In this document: in pieces, positions 1 through 6,150 of the stretch | Numbering within the stretch: position 1 is the stretch's first letter | How the letters are laid out: each line of letters begins with the position of its first letter | Origin: Bacteroidota bacterium | GTDB taxonomy: Bacteria > Bacteroidota > Bacteroidia > Chitinophagales > Chitinophagaceae | Assembly: GCA_947461985.1 (NCBI GenBank) | Contig: CANHNT010000034.1 | Span: forward strand, 1-11,518 | Direction: 5' to 3' | Length of the DNA: 11,518 nucleotides | The notes under the pieces: model-generated | What the model saw: the letters and a program-made list of their open reading frames with translations, nothing else | Database searches by the model: none | What the model was told of the DNA's origin: nothing | Program-made: the position numbers and the translations under genes

Positions 1-893
1 CATTTAGAACAGTTTTGACAGCAGGTTTAGGTATTCAATTTAAATTAGGTAGAAAAGTTTCATTGTCTATTGAAGACAAATGGTCTTACACAAATGATGA
101 TTTAATTGATGGACAAAGATGGCAAGAATTTCCTCTACCAGGGTATGGTGGTTCGGCTATGACTCGTGACTTTGATACGTATAACTATTTGTCATTGGGT
201 TTAAATATTCATTTAGGAGGAAAATCAGTTGAACCATTATGGTGGATGAACCCATTAGATTATGGCTACACAGAATTAAAAAGACCTAATAGCACTGGAA
301 ATTGTGATGTTGATACAGATGGTGATGGTGTTTCTGATTGTTTCGATCGTTGTCCAGATACTCAAGCTGGAGTTGCTGTTGATACCCACGGTTGCCCAAT
401 CGATACAGATGGTGACGGTGTTCCTGACTTTAAAGATAAACAATTAATTACCCCTACAGAGTGCCAACCAGCTGATGCTGATGGTATCGGGACTTGTCCT
501 GATCCTGAATGTTGCGCTGGAAAAGTTACTCCAGTTGGTTGTGGTGGAATTACAGGTGGTTCAATTGGATTTATATCAGGGTCATCTAAATTAGGTACTA
601 GTTCTATGGCTACATTATCAAGATTATCTTCAGCAATGAGAGCAAATCCTACTTGTCAAGTAGTAGTAATGGGTAATGGAAGCGGTAGCAAAATTGATCA
701 ACAACGTTCATGGGATAGAGTAAATGCAGTTATTAATTACATGGTAGATAACCAAGGAATTGATAGAGATCGATTTATTTTCCAATATGGTCAAAATGGA
801 AACAATAACTCAGTAGATTACCGTTCTGCTGGTGAAGGCGAAGAAGGACCATCAAATATGCCCCCTCCTTTTCCAAATTTAAGAAGAGATTAA
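1..893 (+). CDS. OmpA-like outer membrane protein with TSP3 repeats, 5'-truncated by window edge (paralog A)
   Basis: The reading frame is open from the first complete codon at base 3, so the true start and signal peptide lie left of the window; the TTG at 15 is internal. What remains matches residues from about 267 to the end of the next gene almost without gaps. It covers the last beta-barrel strands (GLGIQFKLG, DDLIDGQRWQE, MTRDFD, LWWMNP), then thrombospondin type 3 repeats (DTDGDGVSDCFDRCPDT, DTDGDGVPDFKDK), a cysteine-rich linker and an OmpA-like domain. The tail is PPPFPNLRRD. TSP3 repeats bind calcium and link a barrel to a periplasmic domain in related porins. The helix normally carrying the peptidoglycan-binding arginine is present (RSWDRVNAVINYM), but the usual TDN aspartate is replaced (GNGSGS). 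Probably an abundant cell-envelope protein. The family is secure; the specific role is unknown. Confidence 0.9.
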   Translation, partial: FRTVLTAGLGIQFKLGRKVSLSIEDKWSYTNDDLIDGQRWQEFPLPGYGGSAMTRDFDTYNYLSLGLNIHLGGKSVEPLWWMNPLDYGYTELKRPNSTGNCDVDTDGDGVSDCFDRCPDTQAGVAVDTHGCPIDTDGDGVPDFKDKQLITPTECQPADADGIGTCPDPECCAGKVTPVGCGGITGGSIGFISGSSKLGTSSMATLSRLSSAMRANPTCQVVVMGNGSGSKIDQQRSWDRVNAVINYMVDNQGIDRDRFIFQYGQNGNNNSVDYRSAGEGEEGPSNMPPPFPNLRRD

Positions 894-904
894 TATTGAA
901 TAAT

Positions 905-936
905 AAAAAAGGTTGAAAATCATTTTAACCTTTTTT
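905..936 (+). terminator. Intrinsic terminator after paralog A
   Basis: An A6-GGTT arm (905-914) pairs exactly with AACC-T6 (927-936). An inner AAAAT/ATTTT pairing lies around a one-base centre, with a single unpaired G at 915. The T-run follows directly and the hairpin begins 11 bases after the stop codon. It separates the two paralogous porin genes, so each is probably a separate transcript. Confidence 0.75.
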
Positions 937-977
937 GTTAATTTAGTATTTTATTTTTTTTTTGTAAATAAAACTAT

Positions 978-985
978 TAAGTTTG
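978..985 (+). promoter_or_regulatory. Possible Bacteroidota -7 box for the second OmpA-like gene
   Basis: TAAGTTTG fits the TAnnTTTG consensus of the Bacteroidota housekeeping sigma factor. It would place the transcript start near 992 and give a leader of about 42 bases before the ATG at 1034. The nearest upstream TTTG (961-964) is only 13 bases away, shorter than the usual spacing of about 20, so support is moderate. The sequence between this box and the ATG is A+T-rich with no Shine-Dalgarno motif. Confidence 0.35.
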
Positions 986-1033
986 TAAAATATAACTATC
1001 GAGTAACTATTATTATTATTAAAAATTAAATTT

Positions 1034-2731
1034 ATGGCAAGTAAAAAGTATCTATTAATGGCAGGAGTTGTAACCCTGTTATCTGCCTACCAAAGTAAGG
1101 CACAAGAAAATTTAGGAATGTACAAAGGAGCAGGATATGATATCTCAGATTCTTCTTTAATTCCAGCAAATAGACAAGCACAACAAACAGATTTTACAAA
1201 CGGACAATATGATTTTCCTGCAAAGCCCCGTAATCAATGGGAAATTGGAATTTCTGGAGGCATGTTAAATGTATCTGGTGACGTTCGTTCTAAAACAATC
1301 TTTAATGGTGCAGAAAAACCATTAAATACTTTAGGATGGGGATTATCTGTAAGAAAAGCATGGGGATATGTTATCTCAACAAGATTGCAATTTTTGCATG
1401 GGAATGCTTCTGGATATAACTGGCAAGCAGCTCAAGGCTATTGGGGACATACTGCCAATCCAATTTATGCAGCACACGGAGCAGCAATTCCAAATGTATA
1501 TTATAACTATTCAACTACAATTAATCAATTATCTGTGGATGTAATAGCATCATTAAACAATATCAGATATCATAAAGCTAGAAATAAAACAAATTTTTAT
1601 GCATTATTAGGAGCTGGCTTAATGACGTATAACACGAAAGTAGATATTAAAAACGCTTCTGGTGCATTGTATTCTGCAGCTGATTATGCAAAAGCAACTG
1701 CTGGGATTACTAATCCTGGTTATTCTGATAGAAAAACAATCAATAAAAATTTAAGAGATATATTTGATGGAGATTATGAAACTCAAGCTGAAAGTCATGA
1801 GAATAGAAGTTCATTTTTAAATGGAACTTTACGTCCAGTTTTTTCAAGTGGTTTAGGGGTTCAATATAGATTAAGTAAAATGGCAACTCTTCAAATTGAA
1901 GATAGAATGAGTGTGACTATGGATGATTTAATTGACGGTCAACGTTGGCAAGAACAACCAGCTAGTACAAGTGGTTTAGTATCATCATCTATGACTAGAG
2001 ATTATGATAATATAAACTATTTCTCAGTAGGTTTAAATTTAAATATTGGTGGTCGTTCAGTTGATCCATTATGGTGGATGAATCCTAACGATTATACTTA
2101 CAATGCAATAAAAAATACAAAAGCACCTCAGGGTAGCAAATGTGATAAAGATGCTGATGGAGATGGAATTTCTGATTGTTTCGATCGTTGTCCAAATACT
2201 CCAGGTGGTGTTTCTGTAGATTCTCATGGTTGTCCATTCGATACAGATGGTGATGCTGTTGCTGATTACAAAGACAAACAATTAATTACACCTACAGAGT
2301 GCCAACCTGTAGATGCTGATGGTGTAGGTAAATGTCCTGAGCCAGCATGTTGTACAGGTATAGTTCAACCAACAGGTTGTGGCGCAATCTCATCTGGTTC
2401 AGTTGAATTTGGATCTGGTTCTGCAAAATTAAGCTCAAGTTCAATGGCTCAATTAAATACATTAGCTGGTTCAATGCGTTCAAATCCAAATTGTAAATCT
2501 GTAGTAATTGGAAATGGTTCAGGCAGTAAAATTGAACAACAACGTTCTTGGGATAGAGTTAATTCTGTAATCAATTACATGGTTGACAAACAAGGAATTG
2601 ATAGAGAAAGATTTATTTTCCAATATGGTAACAGTGGCAATGCAAATTCAGTTGATTATCGTTCTGCTGGAAATGGTGAAGAAGGTCCGTCAAATACACC
2701 TCCTCCATTCCCTAATTTGAGAAGAAACTAG
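1034..2731 (+). CDS. OmpA-like outer membrane protein with TSP3 repeats (paralog B)
   Basis: A complete 565-residue protein. Residues 1-23 are a signal peptide (KK, hydrophobic core, SKA before Gln24). Residues about 65-345 look like an outer-membrane beta-barrel, with alternating aromatic strands such as WEIGISGGMLNVSG and WGLSVRKAWGYVISTRLQF and an ending near NYFSVGLNLNIGG. Residues 370-416 are thrombospondin type 3 calcium-type repeats (DADGDGISDCFDRCPNT, DTDGDAVADYKDK). A cysteine-rich linker follows (ten Cys between 370 and 487), then an OmpA-like domain at about 450-545. Arg508 occupies the position of the conserved peptidoglycan-binding arginine, but the partner aspartate is replaced by Ser496. 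The tail PPPFPNLRRN is shared with the upstream paralog. It presumably sits in the outer membrane with the C-terminal domain in the periplasm. No Shine-Dalgarno is visible before the ATG. It is flanked by terminators on both sides, so probably monocistronic. The family is clear; ligand or function is unknown. Confidence 0.9.
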   Translation: MASKKYLLMAGVVTLLSAYQSKAQENLGMYKGAGYDISDSSLIPANRQAQQTDFTNGQYDFPAKPRNQWEIGISGGMLNVSGDVRSKTIFNGAEKPLNTLGWGLSVRKAWGYVISTRLQFLHGNASGYNWQAAQGYWGHTANPIYAAHGAAIPNVYYNYSTTINQLSVDVIASLNNIRYHKARNKTNFYALLGAGLMTYNTKVDIKNASGALYSAADYAKATAGITNPGYSDRKTINKNLRDIFDGDYETQAESHENRSSFLNGTLRPVFSSGLGVQYRLSKMATLQIEDRMSVTMDDLIDGQRWQEQPASTSGLVSSSMTRDYDNINYFSVGLNLNIGGRSVDPLWWMNPNDYTYNAIKNTKAPQGSKCDKDADGDGISDCFDRCPNTPGGVSVDSHGCPFDTDGDAVADYKDKQLITPTECQPVDADGVGKCPEPACCTGIVQPTGCGAISSGSVEFGSGSAKLSSSSMAQLNTLAGSMRSNPNCKSVVIGNGSGSKIEQQRSWDRVNSVINYMVDKQGIDRERFIFQYGNSGNANSVDYRSAGNGEEGPSNTPPPFPNLRRN

Positions 2732-2753
2732 TACTTTTTGCTTTTACGAATAA

Positions 2754-2783
2754 AAAAAAGTCCCGATTTATCGGGACTTTTTT
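2754..2783. terminator. Strong bidirectional intrinsic terminator
   Basis: A perfect stem: A6-GTCCCGAT (2754-2767), a TT centre, then ATCGGGAC-T6 (2770-2783). On the minus strand it also ends in a T-run of eight. It begins 22 bases after the stop codon of the OmpA-like gene. On the other strand it starts inside the stop codon (2782-2784) of the orphan minus-strand frame, which fits a terminator shared by two convergent genes. Confidence 0.9.
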
Positions 2784-2934
2784 ATGTGAAAGACGAAGAA
2801 TTATATGCTTTACCAAGATAAATAGGTAATTTTGTTCCAACTAAATCTCCAAAAAAATCATGGGATAAAGTTGCTAATGGGTTAACTGAATAACGTAAAA
2901 AGTGTTTATTATTAATGAATGATAAATTTAAAAT
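2782..2934 (-). pseudogene. Probable 3' remnant of a lost minus-strand gene (unidentified)
   Basis: On the minus strand, 50 codons are open from a TGA at 2935-2937 down to a TAA at 2782-2784. The translation looks like real protein (NPLATLSHDFFGDLVG, then TKLPIYLGKAYN, ending SSSFT) and uses codons like the neighbours (TTA, GGA, GCA, ACT). There is no ATG, GTG or TTG in the frame, so it cannot be a normal intact gene. Its stop codon runs directly into a strong terminator, as a true gene end would. The simplest reading is the C-terminal tail of a gene whose 5' part was lost when the paaH region became its neighbour. I do not recognise the family. It could instead be chance open sequence, since 50 codons is short. 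Confidence 0.4.
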
Positions 2935-2949
2935 TCAATATTTATCATT
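2918..2949. repeat. 10-bp inverted repeat upstream of paaH
   Basis: AATGATAAAT (2918-2927) is the exact reverse complement of ATTTATCATT (2940-2949), with 12 bases between. An overlapping 12-bp direct repeat, AAATTTAAAATT, occurs at 2924-2935 and 2951-2962. The right arm ends 18 bases before the GTG start, where a repressor operator or a leader hairpin could act. In such A+T-rich sequence chance pairing is possible. Confidence 0.4.
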
Positions 2950-2967
2950 AAAATTTAAAATTATAAA

Positions 2968-4134
2968 GTGAATATAGGAATAATAGGAAGTGGAACAATG
3001 GGGGCAGGAATTGCACAAGTTGCTGCTCAAAATGGAAACCAAGTTATCGTTATTGATACCAATTTAGTTGCTTTAGAGAAAGCTAAAAAAGGTTTAGATG
3101 TAACGTTACATAAATTAGTTGAAAAACAAAAAATATCTCCTGATAAGAGTATTGAAATTGCCAATGCAATCGTTTGGAATAATAATTTTGAAGTACTTCA
3201 AAATTGTGATTTAATTATTGAAGCAATTGTGGAAAATTTGACTATTAAACAAAAACTTTTTGCAGATTTAGAAGCCATTGTATCAAACGAATGCATACTT
3301 GCAACAAATACTTCTTCTCTTTCCATTACGTCCATTGCAGCCATCTGTAAAAAACCTGAAAGGGTGATAGGAATTCATTTTTTTAATCCTGCACCAGTAA
3401 TGGAATTGGTTGAAATTGTACCTGCTTTACAATCGAGTGCTGAAATAACTAGCAAAGCAAAATCGATCATTGATAGTTGGAATAAAAAAACAGTTACTAC
3501 AAAAGATACTCCGGGCTTTATTGTTAATAGAATAGCACGTCCTTTTTATAGTGAAGCAATTCGTATTTATGAAGAAGGAATGGCGAGTATGGAAACGATT
3601 GATCATGCAATGAAAGTTGTTGGAGGCTTTAAAATGGGTCCTTTTGAGTTAATGGATTTAATTGGTCATGATGTGAACTATATGGTCACAGAAACAGTTT
3701 GGACTTCCTTTTATTTTGATCCAAGGTATACTCCTTCATTTACTCAAAAAAGGTTAGTTGAAGCTAAATGGTTTGGTAAAAAATCGGGCAGAGGTTTTTA
3801 TAATTATGCAGAGGAAACTGTAAAAAATGAACCAGAAACAGCGGATCAAGTATTATTAGATAATATTTTTATTAGAATTTTGGTGATGTTAATGAATGAG
3901 GCTGCAAATGCGCTATACTTGAACGTTGCCAGCAAAGAAGATATTGATTTAGCCATGACCAAAGGCGTAAATTATCCAAAAGGATTATTGAAATGGGCTG
4001 ATGAAATTGGGATTAGTAATTGCATGGATATGTTGGATACTTTATATGATGAATATCGTGAAGACCGTTATCGTTGCAGTCCTATTTTACGACGCATGGT
4101 AAATTTTGAAGAAGTATTTTACACTAATAATTAA
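2968..4134 (+). CDS. paaH: 3-hydroxyacyl-CoA dehydrogenase (3-hydroxybutyryl / 3-hydroxyadipyl-CoA type)
   Basis: A 388-residue NAD-dependent oxidoreductase that oxidises a (3S)-3-hydroxyacyl-CoA to the 3-oxoacyl-CoA. The N-terminal Rossmann fold opens with GIIGSGTMGAGIAQ (residues 4-17) and has its acidic NAD-ribose residue in VIVID (Asp30). The catalytic set of the family is complete: Ser116 (NTSSL), His137 and Glu149 (GIHFFNPAPVMELVEI), Asn187 (GFIVNRI). A first C-terminal 3HCDH domain covers about 182-280 (MGPFELMDLIG). A second partial one covers about 300-385 (MNEAANAL, GVNYPKGLL). That doubled C-terminus is seen in PaaH-type enzymes, and the next gene is paaY, so a role in phenylacetyl-CoA breakdown is inferred; a general beta-oxidation or butyrate role cannot be excluded. 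The GTG start is chosen because the Rossmann glycine motif begins at residue 4 and no earlier start fits. Confidence 0.9.
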   Translation: MNIGIIGSGTMGAGIAQVAAQNGNQVIVIDTNLVALEKAKKGLDVTLHKLVEKQKISPDKSIEIANAIVWNNNFEVLQNCDLIIEAIVENLTIKQKLFADLEAIVSNECILATNTSSLSITSIAAICKKPERVIGIHFFNPAPVMELVEIVPALQSSAEITSKAKSIIDSWNKKTVTTKDTPGFIVNRIARPFYSEAIRIYEEGMASMETIDHAMKVVGGFKMGPFELMDLIGHDVNYMVTETVWTSFYFDPRYTPSFTQKRLVEAKWFGKKSGRGFYNYAEETVKNEPETADQVLLDNIFIRILVMLMNEAANALYLNVASKEDIDLAMTKGVNYPKGLLKWADEIGISNCMDMLDTLYDEYREDRYRCSPILRRMVNFEEVFYTNN

Positions 4135-4136
4135 TT

Positions 4137-4730
4137 ATGTTTTACGAGTATAAAGGCATAAAACCTGTTGTGCACGAAAGTGCTTATGTGCATCCACAAG
4201 CTGTGGTTACGGGGAATGTAATTATTGGAAAAAATGTTTATATAGGTCCATGTGCAACCATTCGAGGTGACTTTGGAAAAATTATTATAGAAGATGGATG
4301 CAATGTTCAAGAAAATTGCAATATTCATATGTTTCCAGGAGTAACTGTGTTATTGAAAGAAAATGCACACATTGGCCATGGTGCCATTATTCATGGAGCA
4401 ACTATTGGTAAAAATTGCTTAGTAGGAATGAATGCTGTCATTATGGACGATGTGATATTAGGTGATGAATGCATTGTAGGTGCACTCAGTTTTGTGAAAG
4501 CAAAAGAAAATATTCCAGCTCGTAGTTTATTGGCAGGAAATCCTGCTAAAATAATCAAACAAGTGAGTGATGAAATGATTGGCTGGAAATCGGATGGAAC
4601 CCGAATTTACCAACAATTAGCTATTGATTGCCATCATGAAATGAAAGTTTGCGAACCACTTCGAGAGCTGCCTAAAGATAGAAAAGAAGTTGAAATTAAA
4701 TATAAAACCTGGACTGAAACAAAACAATAA
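4137..4730 (+). CDS. paaY: PaaY-type hexapeptide-repeat thioesterase / gamma-carbonic-anhydrase fold protein
   Basis: A 197-residue left-handed beta-helix protein, with repeated hexapeptides such as VIIGKN, ATIGKN and VILGDE through residues 20-140. It matches PaaY along its whole length, including the PVVHESAYVHP opening, HIGHGAIIHG, LVGMNAVIMD, FVKAKENIPA, LAGNPAKII and the C-terminal CEPLRELPKDRK segment. The gamma-carbonic-anhydrase metal site is visible: His64, His81 and His86, with RGDFG (Arg43, Asp45) alongside. In studied bacteria PaaY is a thioesterase that removes inhibitory CoA adducts formed when ring-opened phenylacetyl-CoA intermediates cyclise. It starts 2 bases after the paaH stop, so the two are almost certainly cotranscribed. 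Weaker homology alone would also allow a carbonic anhydrase, but the C-terminal extension favours PaaY. Confidence 0.9.
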   Translation: MFYEYKGIKPVVHESAYVHPQAVVTGNVIIGKNVYIGPCATIRGDFGKIIIEDGCNVQENCNIHMFPGVTVLLKENAHIGHGAIIHGATIGKNCLVGMNAVIMDDVILGDECIVGALSFVKAKENIPARSLLAGNPAKIIKQVSDEMIGWKSDGTRIYQQLAIDCHHEMKVCEPLRELPKDRKEVEIKYKTWTETKQ

Positions 4731-4741
4731 AAAGGTAAAAA

Positions 4742-5956
4742 TTAGTTTAAAATTTCTAAACTCTTTGCAATTATTTTTACGCATTCATCTAGTTCCGATT
4801 GCGTGATCACTAAAGGAGGTGCTAAACGAATTTTATCACCATGAGTAGGTTTTGCTAATAAACCATGCTGCATCATAGCCATACATAAATCCCAAGCCGC
4901 TTCTTTGTTTTTATGTTTGATAACGATAGCATTTAAAAGGCCTTTTCCTCTTACTAATGAAATAAACGGACTATTTAAATTGCGAATTTGAGTTCTGAAA
5001 TATTCACCCAATACTTCCGCATTTTCGCTCATGTTTTCATCTTTCAATACTTGCAAAGCAACGATGGCAACCTTACAAGCTAAAGGGTTACCTCCATAAG
5101 TTGAGCCATGCTCTCCTGGTTTTATTGTCAACATGATTTCATCATTACACAATACTGCACTAATAGGCAATACACCACCACTTAACGCTTTTCCTAATAT
5201 TAAAATATCGGCTTTAATATTTTCATGATCAATAGCAAGCATTTTTCCTGTTCGAGCCAAACCAGTTTGAATCTCATCGGCTATAAAAAGTACATTCGCT
5301 GCTTTACACATCTCGAAACAAGTAGATAAATATCCTTCATCTGGAACCACAACTCCAGCTTCACCTTGAATCGGTTCTACTAAAAACGCACACACATTTT
5401 GATCTTTTAATGCATTTGCTAAAGCGTGTATGTTATTATATTCAATTACTTCATAACCTGAGTTGTATGGACCAAAACCTGATTTTGAACTTTCATCTGT
5501 ACTAAATGAGATCACATTAACAGTACGACCATGAAAATTTTCTGAGCAAACGATAATTTTTGCTTGATTTGTAGGAATTCCTTTTTTGTCGTAACCCCAT
5601 CGACGGGCTAGTTTAATTGCAGTTTCAACAGCCTCAACACCCGAGTTCATTGGCAATACTTTATCATATCCAAAAAAGTTAGTAATAAATTCAGCATATT
5701 CACCCAATAAATTACTGTGAAAAGCCCTTGAAGTAAGTGTTAAAATGCTTGCTTGATCTACTAACGCTTGAATTATTTTTGGATGGCAATGTCCTTGATT
5801 GATAGCTGAATAGCCACTTAAGAAGTCGAAGAATTTTTTACCTTCAACGTCCCAAACATACACACCTTTGCCCTTTGCAAGCATCACTGGTAAAGGATGA
5901 TAATTATGCGCATTATATTTTTCTTCTCTCTCAATTAATTGCTGTGTCAATGACAT
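4742..5956 (-). CDS. rocD: Ornithine aminotransferase (ornithine-oxo-acid transaminase)
   Basis: A class-III PLP aminotransferase that moves the delta-amino group of ornithine to 2-oxoglutarate, giving glutamate-5-semialdehyde, which links arginine breakdown to proline and glutamate. Family hallmarks are plain: YNAHNYHPLPV near the N-terminus, DFLSGYSAINQGHCHP, MNSGVEAVETAIKLAR, NFHGRT, the EPIQGEAGV loop, FIADEIQTG with the PLP-ring aspartate (Asp227), the Schiff-base lysine in LGKALSGG (Lys256), HGSTYGGNP, and the C-terminal IRLAPPLVI. I start it at the ATG at 5956 (404 residues). A -7 promoter box at 5976-5983 puts the transcript start near 5969, inside the alternative ATG at 5971 and downstream of the TTG at 5989. 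The ATG at 5971 (five residues longer) remains possible. It converges on paaY with 11 bases between stop codons and no clear terminator. Confidence 0.95.
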   Translation of the reverse strand: MSLTQQLIEREEKYNAHNYHPLPVMLAKGKGVYVWDVEGKKFFDFLSGYSAINQGHCHPKIIQALVDQASILTLTSRAFHSNLLGEYAEFITNFFGYDKVLPMNSGVEAVETAIKLARRWGYDKKGIPTNQAKIIVCSENFHGRTVNVISFSTDESSKSGFGPYNSGYEVIEYNNIHALANALKDQNVCAFLVEPIQGEAGVVVPDEGYLSTCFEMCKAANVLFIADEIQTGLARTGKMLAIDHENIKADILILGKALSGGVLPISAVLCNDEIMLTIKPGEHGSTYGGNPLACKVAIVALQVLKDENMSENAEVLGEYFRTQIRNLNSPFISLVRGKGLLNAIVIKHKNKEAAWDLCMAMMQHGLLAKPTHGDKIRLAPPLVITQSELDECVKIIAKSLEILN

Positions 5957-5975
5957 ATCTATCGTTTGCATTGTG

Positions 5976-6007
5976 CAAAGGTAAATCAATCAGTGACGAA
6001 TTTCAAA
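5976..6007 (-). promoter_or_regulatory. Bacteroidota promoter for ornithine aminotransferase
   Basis: On the minus strand TACCTTTG (5983-5976) fits TAnnTTTG, and a TTTG -33 box (6007-6004) lies 20 bases upstream, matching the known Bacteroidota spacing. The expected transcript start, about 5969, leaves a leader of roughly 13 bases before the ATG at 5956. Confidence 0.65.
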
Positions 6008-6088
6008 TAACGAATTAATTATTACGGGTTCTTAAATTCTATATTAAATTAATTCGGATCTTATTTTTAATGTTTGTAGTTAATAAAT

Positions 6089-6116
6089 CGTAATTCATAA
6101 TCCGTAATTCGTAATT
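6089..6116 (+). repeat. Repeated CGTAATTC units in the rocD-kup divergent region
   Basis: CGTAATTC occurs at 6089-6096 and 6103-6110, followed by CGTAATT at 6110-6116. Inverted partners (ACGAATTA at 6010-6017, ATTACGG at 6021-6027) lie about 80 bases to the left. Together they flank the space between the two divergent promoters. They could form a long imperfect stem or be sites for a DNA-binding protein. Confidence 0.5.
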
Positions 6117-6121
6117 AAATC

Positions 6122-6129
6122 TATATTTG
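6122..6129 (+). promoter_or_regulatory. Bacteroidota -7 box for kup
   Basis: TATATTTG fits TAnnTTTG and puts the transcript start near 6136. No TTTG lies at the expected -33 position. The box overlaps the TTG at 6127 that would give the longest reading frame, which argues for the GTG at 6151 as the true start. Confidence 0.55.
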
Positions 6130-6150
6130 CTCATTCAAATTAAAAAAGTC

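Noticed and set aside
950..963. T-rich tract after the first terminator as a phase-variable homopolymer
   Set aside because: It lies about 70 bases before the next start and too far from the promoter box spacer to make a convincing switch; ordinary for this base composition.
2069..2489. Two minus-strand open frames (70 and 65 codons) opposite the second OmpA-like gene
   Set aside because: They are antisense to the TSP3 and OmpA-like coding sequence. Their low-complexity Ile/Thr or Leu/Gln composition mirrors the sense codons, and the sense gene is clearly real.
2827..2834. TAATTTTG as a possible -7 box for paaH
   Set aside because: It matches the consensus but lies 134 bases before the start codon and within the orphan coding remnant; probably chance in A+T-rich DNA.
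4131..4328. Minus-strand 65-codon open frame opposite paaY
   Set aside because: Antisense shadow of a well-supported gene, with no recognisable domain.
4743..4762. Short hairpin (AGTTTA / TAAACT) at the paaY-rocD junction as a terminator
   Set aside because: Only six A+T-rich pairs, no T-run, and it lies inside the rocD coding end.
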